DNA of 64,000 bases, from positions 288,292 through 352,291 of the forward strand of contig CABULH010000001.1 of the NCBI GenBank assembly GCA_902492455.1. Direction: 5' to 3'. A program made the translations under genes and the position numbers. Positions 28,665 through 36,635 of this stretch are shown in pieces (position 1 is the first letter of the stretch; each line of letters begins with the position of its first letter). Origin of the DNA: an uncultured Oscillospiraceae bacterium (GTDB lineage: Bacteria > Bacillota > Clostridia > Oscillospirales > Acutalibacteraceae). The notes under the pieces are model-generated. The model saw only the letters and a list, made by a program, of their open reading frames with translations, ran no database searches and was not told the origin of the DNA.

Positions 28665-30863
28665 ATGGCCCGGCCGCTTGCCGTCATTGGAATAACCTAT
28701 TTTTTGGCGCTGCTGACAGCCAATCTGGTGGGCAATCCGGTGTCCGCCCTGCTTTCCGCGCTGCTCTTTTTATTTTTTCTCCTGGCTCTGTTTTTTCGCT
28801 CCCTGCGGGCGCGCGCAGGGCTGATGGCGGCCCTGCTGGCGGCAGGTGCCGCCTTTTGCGTTTACGCCTGTTATGATGCCGCGGTGGTTCGTCCGCTGAC
28901 TGCTTTGGACGGCGGGCGGGTGACCGTTACTGGCCTGGTAACAGCAGAGCCCGCGATGAGCAGCAGCGGTACCAGGCGAATTACATTGAAGACCGTCGGC
29001 GCGCCCCTGCCGGAGGGAACCAAGCTGACGGTTTGGATCACCGATCTGGAATGTACGCCCGAACTAGGGGATACCTTTACCGCGCCGGTGCGGCTGAGCC
29101 GCACCGAGCCTTATGGCGGCATATTGCCCGCCCATCTCAGCAAGGGGAGTTACCTGCAGGCTTTTGTGACAGATTATGCGGCTGCGATTGTGCAGCCGGC
29201 GGAAAAGACGCCCTTGTTCGCCCGTCTTCACGGCGGAGCTCTGGAGCGGCTGTATGCCGCTTACGGCGGGGATGCTGCGGGACTTACCGCGGGAATCTGT
29301 TTTGGAGACACCGCGCTGCTGTCCGACAATGCGTCGGACAGTTTGGCCGGAGCAGGTTTGTCCCATCTGACAGCGGTTTCCGGTCTGCATATGACCATCA
29401 TCGCTGGGGCGGTTTACGGGCTGCTGAGGCTGCTTCGGGTTCCCAAAAGAGCGGCGGCCGGAATCAATATCCTGGCGATGCTCTTTTTTATGGGTGTTAC
29501 CTTATTTCCGGTATCAGCCGTCCGGGCGGGAATGATGCAGATTGTGATGATGCTGGGTTATGTTCTCAGCCGCAAGGCGGATGGGCTCAATTCTTTAGGG
29601 CTGGCCCTGCTGCTGCTGGTGCTGTTCCAGCCTTACGCCGCTTGTGATCCCGGACTGCTTCTCTCCTTTGCCGCCACCCTGGGGCTACTCACGGTTTTGC
29701 CTTGGCTGCGCCGGTCGCCCTGGCTCCGGCGAATGGAGAGGAGGAGGATTCTGGGAAAGGCGGCTGCATCTCTGGCGGTGTCATTTGCCGCTCTGGCCTT
29801 TACCGTGCCGATAATCGGCCTGTGTTTCGGCGAAGTGTCCCTGATGAGTCCCTTGTCCAATTTGTTGGCGATTCCGGCTGCGGCTGCGCTGATGCAGACA
29901 GGATGCCTGGCCGTGCTTGTTTCCTTTGTGCCTTTTCTGGATTTTGCGGCTAAAGGCCTTTTCTTTCTCTCCGACTGTTTGGCACGCTATCTGCTGGCGA
30001 TAGCAGAGGGATTGGGGCAAACCCCGTTATCCGCTGTCTCCGTCCGCCAAGGCTTTGTGCTGCTTTGGCTGCTGATTCTGCCTCCCTTCCTTTTTCTGGG
30101 CTGGCGTCTGCTGCAGTGGAAAGGGGTGCGGATGGCATCCGCCTTTGCGGCGATCATTCTTTTCTGCGGTATGTTCACCCATTTGTTTTTTATGCGGGGC
30201 GTCACCACCGTGACGGTGCTGGAAACCGGAGACAGCACAGCGCTGCTGCTGGAACGGGAGGGCCACAGCGGTTTGCTCATAACCGGCAATGAAAAGAGGA
30301 CCATGCGCAGCGTGGAGTATTCTTTGCGGGAACGGGGAATACGAAAGCTGGATTTTATACTGCTGCCCAGCAGCGACGACGGCTGTGTCTGGGGAATGGG
30401 GCAACTGGGTGACAGCGAGATGAAGCAGGTTGCAGCGCCTTCGGAGGGCAAATATGTTTATCAGCTGGATGCTTTTGTGCCTGCCGATAAACGGCTGGAC
30501 TGGCCGGTCACCGGCGACTTGACGTTTTGGAATGACTGCCGGCTGGAACGAGGGACGGCGGGCTGGCTACGGCTTCTGATTGGAGAAACCCGGCTGCTAC
30601 TTTGTCCATCAGGAGGGGATGCCGTGAGCCTGCCGGCAAGCTGGAAGCAGACTCACGCCGTCCTGTATTCTCATAAACCGCCGCAAAACGCGGATGGGAT
30701 CCAAGCAGGGAGCGGCGTGTGGAGTTGTGAAATCAAGACCCTGGAGAAAGAGGAAAACCGTCTGCCATGGAGACGGTATCCCATCCAGACCACCGCTGAA
30801 GCGGGAGATATTGTGCTGATGACCCGGGGAGCGGGGGATATCACCGTCCCTGGGGCGGGATAA
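28665..30863 (+). CDS. comEC: ComEC/Rec2-family membrane protein
   Basis: 732 residues. An N-terminal pair of membrane helices and a DUF4131-type OB domain (about 50-175) lead into the Competence domain (about 190-470) with LSHLTAVSGLHMTIIAG and many membrane helices; this part forms the DNA uptake channel. The C-terminal region (about 510-730) occupies the place of the metallo-beta-lactamase-like nuclease domain, but its HxHxDH motif is missing: the expected segment reads LLPSSDDGCVWGM. A transport function without nuclease activity is possible. GGAGGGAG precedes the ATG. It sits before holA, as comEC does in many Firmicutes. Confidence 0.9.
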   Translation: MARPLAVIGITYFLALLTANLVGNPVSALLSALLFLFFLLALFFRSLRARAGLMAALLAAGAAFCVYACYDAAVVRPLTALDGGRVTVTGLVTAEPAMSSSGTRRITLKTVGAPLPEGTKLTVWITDLECTPELGDTFTAPVRLSRTEPYGGILPAHLSKGSYLQAFVTDYAAAIVQPAEKTPLFARLHGGALERLYAAYGGDAAGLTAGICFGDTALLSDNASDSLAGAGLSHLTAVSGLHMTIIAGAVYGLLRLLRVPKRAAAGINILAMLFFMGVTLFPVSAVRAGMMQIVMMLGYVLSRKADGLNSLGLALLLLVLFQPYAACDPGLLLSFAATLGLLTVLPWLRRSPWLRRMERRRILGKAAASLAVSFAALAFTVPIIGLCFGEVSLMSPLSNLLAIPAAAALMQTGCLAVLVSFVPFLDFAAKGLFFLSDCLARYLLAIAEGLGQTPLSAVSVRQGFVLLWLLILPPFLFLGWRLLQWKGVRMASAFAAIILFCGMFTHLFFMRGVTTVTVLETGDSTALLLEREGHSGLLITGNEKRTMRSVEYSLRERGIRKLDFILLPSSDDGCVWGMGQLGDSEMKQVAAPSEGKYVYQLDAFVPADKRLDWPVTGDLTFWNDCRLERGTAGWLRLLIGETRLLLCPSGGDAVSLPASWKQTHAVLYSHKPPQNADGIQAGSGVWSCEIKTLEKEENRLPWRRYPIQTTAEAGDIVLMTRGAGDITVPGAG

Positions 30864-30874
30864 GGAGGCGCTTT

Positions 30875-31918
30875 ATGGCGATTACGGAAAGTGAACTGAA
30901 AAAACAGCTGAAGGAAGGCAGATTGAAGCGGGTCTATTTTCTGTATGGAGAAGAAACCTATCTATCCGGCCATTACGCCTCTCAGATTGCCGCCAAAGCG
31001 GTGGGAAAAGATGATCTGGCGGAATTCAACCTGCAGAAGTTTGACGGCCGGGAATGCACGGCGGAGGAACTGGAGGACGCGGCGGAGGCCCTGCCCCTGA
31101 TGGCGGACGCCAAATGCGTGGTGGTGCGGGATTACGATGCTGCGGCGGGCGGCACGGCCAATCAGGAGCGGCTGCTGCGGCTGGTATCCGATCCACCGGA
31201 GGCGTGTGTGATGGTCTTCTGGCAGGATGCGGTGGAAGCAGACGTGAAAAAGAATGCCAAGTGGAAGGCTTTTGCCGCGGCGGTGGAAAAATGCGGCGTC
31301 TGCGTGGAGTTTCCGCGAAAATCCACAGCGGATATCGTTAAGCTGTTGTGCAGCGGCGCCACCCGGCGGAACTGCCGGCTGCTGCCGGAAAACGCTCGGC
31401 TGCTGGTGGAGCAGTGCGGAGATGATCTGAATCTGCTGCTCAATGAGTTGGACAAGCTGTGCGCCCTGGCGGGAGAAGGGGAAATCACCCGGGAGATGAT
31501 CGAGAGCGCCGGATCCAAAAATCTGGAAGCGTCGGTGTTCGACCTGTCCAAAGCGATTTTACAGAACCACTATGCCCGGGCTTACGCCATCCTTCACCGC
31601 TTGCTTTCCCAGAAAGAGGAGCCGGTGAATATACTGGCGGTTCTGTCCACCGCCTATGCGGACCTATATCGGGCCAAGGTGGCCGCCGCCGCCGGCAAGC
31701 AGGCGGATACCCTGACGGCGGATTTCCAATACCGGGGCCGGGAATTCCGGCTGCGCAACGCCGCCCGGGATGCTTCCCGCCTCTCCATGGATGTACTGCG
31801 CAGCAGCCTGGATACCTTGGCGCAGGCGGATCTGCGGCTGAAATCCTCTCGGGTGGATAAGCGGGTGGTGCTGGAACAGACCGCCGCCAAGCTGATCGTT
31901 TTAGCCAAGGGAGGCTGA
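30875..31918 (+). CDS. holA: DNA polymerase III subunit delta
   Basis: 347 residues of the clamp-loader delta family: N-terminal YFLYGEETYLSGHYASQIA, a RecA-like core without a functional P-loop, and a helical C-terminal collar domain (VFDLSKAILQNHYARAYAILHRLL, then DLRLKSSRVDKRVVLEQ). Delta opens the sliding clamp so it can be loaded on primed DNA. GGAGGC lies 7 bases before the ATG. comEC-holA is a conserved order. Confidence 0.95.
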   Translation: MAITESELKKQLKEGRLKRVYFLYGEETYLSGHYASQIAAKAVGKDDLAEFNLQKFDGRECTAEELEDAAEALPLMADAKCVVVRDYDAAAGGTANQERLLRLVSDPPEACVMVFWQDAVEADVKKNAKWKAFAAAVEKCGVCVEFPRKSTADIVKLLCSGATRRNCRLLPENARLLVEQCGDDLNLLLNELDKLCALAGEGEITREMIESAGSKNLEASVFDLSKAILQNHYARAYAILHRLLSQKEEPVNILAVLSTAYADLYRAKVAAAAGKQADTLTADFQYRGREFRLRNAARDASRLSMDVLRSSLDTLAQADLRLKSSRVDKRVVLEQTAAKLIVLAKGG

Positions 31919-31923
31919 AAAGG

Positions 31924-32514
31924 GTGCTGTCGATTCGAGAAGTGATCGTGGTGGAGGGGAAATACGACCGCATCCGCCTTCAATCCGTCGTCCGGGGCAC
32001 CATTGTGGAAACCCATGGATTCCGGATCTTTCAAGATCCGGAGCAGCGGGAACTGCTGCGCCGGATGGGGATGGAGCGGGGGCTAATCCTGCTGACGGAC
32101 AGCGATTCCGCGGGTTTTGTTATCCGCAGCCATCTCAATGGGCTGCTGCCGCCGGAAAAGATCAAGCATGCGTATATCCCATCGGTGAAAGGCAGAGAGA
32201 AGCGGAAAACGGCCGATTCCAAGGAGGGCCTGCTGGGCGTGGAGGGAATGGAGGCCACGGTTTTGGAGGAAGCCTTCCGCCGGGCCGGCGCCACCATCCT
32301 AAACGAGGATGAGAAGCCGGATAAGGGCGGGATCGCCAAAGCGGATTTTTATCGGGATGGGCTGACCGGCGCTCCCGACAGCGGGGAAAGACGGCGGCGG
32401 CTGGCGCAGGAGCTGGGACTGCCCGCGTATCTGTCCACCGCCCGGCTGCTGGACGCGGTCAACGCCCTGATGACAAAAGAGGAATATCAGCGGATGATGG
32501 ATGAGCTGCGCTGA
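31924..32514 (+). CDS. rnmV: Ribonuclease M5
   Basis: 196 residues from a GTG at 31924, only 5 bp after holA. The Toprim domain is clear: VIVVEGKYDRIRLQS with the catalytic glutamate, and LLTDSDSAGFVIR with the metal-binding aspartates. A C-terminal DUF4093-type region (GIAKADFYRDGLTG, then LPAYLSTARLLDAVN) completes it. RNase M5 finishes 5S rRNA maturation. A KGREKRKTADSKEG loop is typical of the family. Confidence 0.94.
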   Translation: MLSIREVIVVEGKYDRIRLQSVVRGTIVETHGFRIFQDPEQRELLRRMGMERGLILLTDSDSAGFVIRSHLNGLLPPEKIKHAYIPSVKGREKRKTADSKEGLLGVEGMEATVLEEAFRRAGATILNEDEKPDKGGIAKADFYRDGLTGAPDSGERRRRLAQELGLPAYLSTARLLDAVNALMTKEEYQRMMDELR

Positions 32515-32549
32515 AGGAACAGGCAGCATATGAAAGGATGGTTTTGTCC

Positions 32550-33548
32550 ATGCGGTATGGAATCATCGGGACCAGCTGGATCACCGAAAGCTTTATTGCC
32601 GGCGCCGGGCCGGTGGGGGGCATGGAGCTGCGGGCGGTGTATTCCCGCAGCGCGGAAAGAGCGGCATCCTTTGCCCGGAAGCATGGAGCCGCACTGACCT
32701 TTACCGATCTGCAGGCTATGGCCGCCTGTCCGGATATCGACGCGGTGTATATCGCCAGTCCCAACGTATACCATGCTTCCCAGAGCCGTTTATTTTTGGA
32801 GCACGGCAAGCACGTGCTGTGCGAAAAGCCGATAACTGTCACCGCTGATCAGGCGCGGGAGTTGGTGGAATTGGCGCGAAGCCGCCGATTGGTGTATATG
32901 GAAGCCATTATGATGCTGCATCAGCCGGCACGGAAGACGGTGCTGCAGGCGCTGGGGGAGCTGGGACGGATCACCACCGCTCGGTTTGATTTCTCCCAAT
33001 TCAGTTCCCGGTATGCGGAGCTGCAAGCGGGAAAAACGCCCAACATCTTTAACCCTGCACTGGCGGCAGGCTGCCTGATGGATTTGGGTGTCTACTGTGT
33101 CTATCCGGCCCTGGATTTTTGGGGAGAGCCGGAACAGATTCAGACCACCGCAGGCTTTCTGTCCACCGGCTCGGACGGATGGGACAGCGCGATTTTCTCT
33201 TATCCGGAGCTGGAGGTATCCATCACCTGTTCTAAGGTCGGGCAGAGCCGTCTGGGATCCGAGATTCTGGGTGACAAGGGTACTTTGGTCATCGATTCTA
33301 TCTCCAAGCTCACCGACGTGCGGCTGATTCATCAGGACGGCCGGGAAGAGACGCTGGTGGGGCAGGTGGACAAAGCGGTGCTGATGGGGCATGAGGCGTT
33401 GGATTTCCGCCGGTATGCGGAGGATTACGACGGGATGGCGGAAGAACGCCAATATGCGGAAGAACTGTCTGTGTCCGTCAGCCGGATCATGGGAGACATG
33501 CGGCGGCAAGCGGGCATCCGTTTTGCCGATGATGAGGGAAGCCTATGA
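32550..33548 (+). CDS. Gfo/Idh/MocA family oxidoreductase
   Basis: 332 residues from the ATG at 32550; the ATG at 32538 abuts AAAGGA and is unlikely. N-terminal Rossmann fold with RYGIIGTSWITESFI, the DIDAVYIASPNVYHA and HVLCEKPITV motifs (the EKP lysine is the family's catalytic residue), then a C-terminal alpha/beta domain with LAAGCLMDLGVYCVYP. NAD(P)-dependent; substrate probably a sugar or polyol but not predictable. Its end overlaps the following HAD gene (ATGA). Confidence 0.92.
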   Translation: MRYGIIGTSWITESFIAGAGPVGGMELRAVYSRSAERAASFARKHGAALTFTDLQAMAACPDIDAVYIASPNVYHASQSRLFLEHGKHVLCEKPITVTADQARELVELARSRRLVYMEAIMMLHQPARKTVLQALGELGRITTARFDFSQFSSRYAELQAGKTPNIFNPALAAGCLMDLGVYCVYPALDFWGEPEQIQTTAGFLSTGSDGWDSAIFSYPELEVSITCSKVGQSRLGSEILGDKGTLVIDSISKLTDVRLIHQDGREETLVGQVDKAVLMGHEALDFRRYAEDYDGMAEERQYAEELSVSVSRIMGDMRRQAGIRFADDEGSL

Positions 33549-34342
33549 CGGAGCAGAAAATTCGCCAGCGGCTGAAGAACATCCGCTGTTTTGTACTGGA
33601 TATGGACGGTACCATTTACTTGGGAGACCGGCTGTTTCCCTTTACCAAGGGTTTTCTTGAGAAAGCCCGGACGGTGGGAAAAAAGGTGGTTTTCTTTACC
33701 AACAACTCTTCCCGCAGCGGAACGGATTATGTGGAGAAGCTGAGCCGCATGGGAATCCAGGTGGCGCCGGAACGGATGTTGACCTCCGGTCAGGTGACAG
33801 CCGCCTATCTGCGGCGGGAGTATCCGGAAAAAGGGGTTTTCGTACAGGGAACCCCTGCGCTGCGGCGGGAGTTGGAAGAGCAAGGGGTGCCCCTGGAAGA
33901 AGAGCATCCCCAGGTGGTGGTATTGGGCTTCGACACCACCCTGGAATACGCTCGATTGCACAAAACCTGCGATCTGGTGCGGGCGGGACTGCCCTATTTG
34001 GGGGCAAATCCGGATCTTAACTGCCCGGTGGAAGGCGGCTGGATGCCCGACTGCGGTTCCATTGCCCGGCTGATAGAGGGCTCCACCGGCCGGAGCCCCT
34101 TGTTCCTGGGGAAGCCGGCAGGGGAGACGCTGCGGTTCCTGCTGGAACGAACCGGCTGCCGGGAGGAAGAATTGGCGGTAGTGGGGGATCGGCTGTATAC
34201 GGATATCGCCCTGACTCAAAGGACGGCTGCGCTGTCCATTTTGGTGATGACGGGGGAAACCACCCCCGAGATGCTCCGGCACAGCGAAATACAGCCGACG
34301 ATCATCGCCGCGTCACTGGAGGAAATCGGGACGTATTTGTAA
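33545..34342 (+). CDS. HAD-IIA family phosphatase (NagD-like)
   Basis: 265 residues. Motif I FVLDMDGTIYLGD with the nucleophile and general-acid aspartates, motif II FFTNNSSRSG, motif III lysine in FLGKPAGETL and motif IV VVGDRLYTDIA are all present, with a C2-type cap between motifs II and III. NagD-like enzymes dephosphorylate small phosphates such as nucleoside or sugar monophosphates. Start overlaps the oxidoreductase stop, so the two may act in one sugar-phosphate step. A terminator follows. Confidence 0.93.
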   Translation: MTEQKIRQRLKNIRCFVLDMDGTIYLGDRLFPFTKGFLEKARTVGKKVVFFTNNSSRSGTDYVEKLSRMGIQVAPERMLTSGQVTAAYLRREYPEKGVFVQGTPALRRELEEQGVPLEEEHPQVVVLGFDTTLEYARLHKTCDLVRAGLPYLGANPDLNCPVEGGWMPDCGSIARLIEGSTGRSPLFLGKPAGETLRFLLERTGCREEELAVVGDRLYTDIALTQRTAALSILVMTGETTPEMLRHSEIQPTIIAASLEEIGTYL

Positions 34343-34410
34343 TGGCATCATGGCTGTCTGCATATGGATTGCGTCATCTCTGGACCGAGATCATAAGACT
34401 GAATGCGTGA

Positions 34411-34447
34411 ACACCGCCGGCGAGAGCAAATCGTCGGCGGTGTTTTT
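34411..34447 (+). terminator. Terminator after the oxidoreductase/HAD genes
   Basis: ACACCGCCGGCGA (34411-34423) pairs with 34431-34443 with one G-T wobble, followed by T5. It ends the transcript of the two genes upstream. Confidence 0.88.
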
Positions 34448-34527
34448 CTATTGTGCCATTCATCGCAAATTCGGAAGGGCCATTGAAAAGGCTGGCGGAG
34501 GCATGTCCATATGGGATTATGAAGGAT

Positions 34528-34568
34528 AAAAAATACCCGAACCGACGTTTGATACCGTCAGTCCGGGT
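34528..34568 (-). terminator. Terminator of the AbrB-like gene
   Basis: On the minus strand an ACCCGGACTGACG/CGTCGGTTCGGGT hairpin (34535-34568) is followed by ATTTTTT. It lies 21 bases after the stop codon of the AbrB-like gene. Confidence 0.85.
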
Positions 34569-34588
34569 GTATGTTCTGCGTATTGTTG

Positions 34589-34834
34589 TTACAGCTTTGT
34601 ATTGATTTCATTGATGCAGTTCGGGCAGATGTTGCGGCCTTTAAAAGTGATAACGTCTTTAGCGTTGCCGCAAAAGATGCAGGCCGGCTGGTATTTCTTC
34701 AGAATCAGCATGTTGTCCTCAATGAAAATTTCCAGTGAGTCACGGTCTCCAATTTCCAGAATACGGCGTTGCTCAATAGGCAGCACAATTCGTCCCAGAT
34801 CGTCAATTTTTCGCACAATACCGGTAGATTTCAT
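34589..34834 (-). CDS. AbrB/SpoVT-type regulator with C-terminal zinc ribbon
   Basis: 81 residues from the ATG at 34834 (AGGAGG 8 bases upstream). The N-terminal swapped-hairpin DNA-binding domain is complete: STGIVRKIDDLGRIVLPIEQRR followed by LEIFIEDNMLILKKY. The last 30 residues carry CIFCGN and CPNC, four cysteines that should bind zinc. AbrB-family transition-state regulators repress stationary-phase and sporulation genes. Strong promoter at 34896-34924 and its own terminator, so it is a single-gene unit facing away from spmAB. Confidence 0.92.
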   Translation of the reverse strand: MKSTGIVRKIDDLGRIVLPIEQRRILEIGDRDSLEIFIEDNMLILKKYQPACIFCGNAKDVITFKGRNICPNCINEINTKL

Positions 34835-34895
34835 ACCAAATCCTCCTTGCATGTAATAAAAAGGTGAATGCTGTCGAAATTTTTAGCGTTCCTCT

Positions 34896-34924
34896 ATACT
34901 ACCAACATTGGAATATTTTGTCAA
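34896..34924 (-). promoter_or_regulatory. Promoter of the AbrB-like gene
   Basis: On the minus strand TTGACA (34919-34924), a 17-base spacer and TAGTAT (34896-34901), about 60 bases before the coding start. Near-consensus sigma-A promoter. Confidence 0.75.
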
Positions 34925-35060
34925 CCACTTTTTCCAACTTTCTCCATTGGGAAAATAAGGAATTTTTGTAAAAGCTAGCTTAGCCCCGTTTTCGCCGCAT
35001 AATCCACGGCCTGTTCGCATAAAAATGGATGAATACAGATGGAGAGGGGCGGGGATCAGC

Positions 35061-35660
35061 GTGCTGAATTGGCTGTGGGCTGGGATCATGATCGTGGCGC
35101 TGGCGGCGGGAGCGGTGAACGGAAGACTGGGGGAAGTGACCAACGCGCTGCTTAGCGGCGGCGGAGAGGCGATCAAGCTGTCACTAACCTTGGGAGGCGC
35201 CATGTGCCTGTGGGGAGGCATGATGCGTATTGCGGAAAAAGGCGGTTTGACGGAGCTGCTGAGTAAAGCCCTCTCTCCGCTGATGCGGCTGCTGTTTCCC
35301 AAGCTTAAGCCGGACGGCCCGGCCTGCCGTGCGATTCTGATGAATATGGCGGCCAATTTTTTGGGTTTGGGCAATGCGGCCACGCCTTTTGGCCTGAAGG
35401 CCATGAACGAGCTGGAAAAAGAAAACCCCATCCCCGGCACCGCCTCCAATTCCATGGTGGTGTTTGTTGTTCTCAACACGGCCTCCATTCAGCTGATTCC
35501 CACCACAGTGGCGACGCTGCGGCTGCAGTATGGATCGGCGCAGCCCATGCGCATTCTGCCGGCGGTGTGGGCTGCTTCTTTCCTGACGGCGCTGGCGGCG
35601 GTATTGATGGCGAAGCTGCTGGGAGCGGGCGGAGAAAAGCGAAGGGGGAAGCAGCCATGA
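35061..35660 (+). CDS. spmA: Spore maturation protein A
   Basis: 199 residues from a GTG at 35061 preceded by GGGGCGGGG; the frame is open to 35025 but lacks a site there. Hydrophobic, with a nucleoside-recognition (Gate) domain: SLTLGGAMCLWGGMMRIAEKGG and NMAANFLGLGNAATPFGLKAM are typical SpmA segments. In Bacillus SpmA and SpmB are needed for dehydration of the spore core. The stop overlaps the spmB start (ATGA). Good evidence that this organism forms spores. Confidence 0.94.
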   Translation: MLNWLWAGIMIVALAAGAVNGRLGEVTNALLSGGGEAIKLSLTLGGAMCLWGGMMRIAEKGGLTELLSKALSPLMRLLFPKLKPDGPACRAILMNMAANFLGLGNAATPFGLKAMNELEKENPIPGTASNSMVVFVVLNTASIQLIPTTVATLRLQYGSAQPMRILPAVWAASFLTALAAVLMAKLLGAGGEKRRGKQP

Positions 35661-36193
35661 GCGCAGCGGACATCGTAGCCGCCTGGGCGGTGCCGGTTTT
35701 CATTCTGCTGATTTTTCTGGCGGGAATGATCCGTAAGGTACCGCTGTTTGATGAATTCACCGCCGGAGCGGCGGAAGGGCTTAAATCCTGTGTCAAGGTT
35801 ATTCCGGCCTTGGTGGCGCTGATGACCGCCGTCGCCATGCTGCAGGCTTCCGGCGCCCTGGAGGTGCTGACGGATCTGATTCAGCCGCTGGCTGCTAAGA
35901 TCGGTCTGCCGCCGGAGGTGGTGCCTATGGCGCTGATGCGGCCCATATCCGGCAGCGGCTCCCTGGCTGTATTGGAAAACGTCTATCGGCAGTACGGGCC
36001 CGACAGCACGGCCGGGCTGGTGGCTTCGGTGCTCCAATCCTCTACCGAAACCACATTTTATACCATCGCAGTCTATTATGGCTCTGTACGCATTCGAAAA
36101 ACCCGGCATACCTTAGCGGCGGCTGTAACAGGGGATGTGTTCGGCATTGTGCTGTCCGCTTTGGCGGTGAGAATGCTGCTGCTAAAGGCGTGA
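35657..36193 (+). CDS. spmB: Spore maturation protein B
   Basis: 178 residues from the ATG at 35657, overlapping the spmA stop. Gate-domain membrane protein with KVPLFDEFTAGAAEGLKSCVKVIPALVALM at the start, MRPISGSGSL in the middle and SSTETTFYTIAVYYGSVRIRKTRHTL near the end, all SpmB hallmarks. Forms a pair with SpmA in spore-core maturation. Confidence 0.95.
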   Translation: MSAADIVAAWAVPVFILLIFLAGMIRKVPLFDEFTAGAAEGLKSCVKVIPALVALMTAVAMLQASGALEVLTDLIQPLAAKIGLPPEVVPMALMRPISGSGSLAVLENVYRQYGPDSTAGLVASVLQSSTETTFYTIAVYYGSVRIRKTRHTLAAAVTGDVFGIVLSALAVRMLLLKA

Positions 36194-36313
36194 CGGTTAT
36201 TGACGAGGGCGGTCGAATGGTGGTAAGATAAAAGACGGTTATGCGGACGGAATCCGCCGCTTATAAAGGGAAAAGAGGTTCCGGTTCCTGATGGAAAGGA
36301 ATGGGAGAAGAGT

Positions 36314-36553
36314 ATGAAAAAAACGGTTAATGAACTGAAAATCGGCGAGAAGGCGATTGTAACCGGGCTGGGCTGCTCAGGAGCGCTGCGCCGCCGGATT
36401 ATCGATATGGGCATCACCCCAGGCGCTGTGATCATCATGCGCAAGGCGGCTCCTATGGGAGATCCTATCGAGATCAATGTCCGGGGATATGAACTGAGCA
36501 TTCGCCGTTCCGAGGCGAAAGAGATCACAGTGGAGACGCAGGAGGGCGCATAA
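36314..36553 (+). CDS. feoA: Ferrous iron transport protein FeoA
   Basis: 79 residues with the SH3-like FeoA fold: LKIGEKAIVTGLGCSGALRRRI, MGITPGAVIIMRKAAPMGDP and a closing ELSIRRSEAKEITV. FeoA is a small cytosolic partner thought to regulate the FeoB transporter. GGAATGGGAG precedes the ATG. feoB starts 83 bp downstream. I could not make out a clear Fur box upstream. Confidence 0.94.
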   Translation: MKKTVNELKIGEKAIVTGLGCSGALRRRIIDMGITPGAVIIMRKAAPMGDPIEINVRGYELSIRRSEAKEITVETQEGA

Positions 36554-36635
36554 CCGCTGCGGCGGGGATGTATGCCTGGATGAGGGGCATCCTATTCCTT
36601 TTTCTTTTATGCGGACAGAAAGGAATGTACACAGC

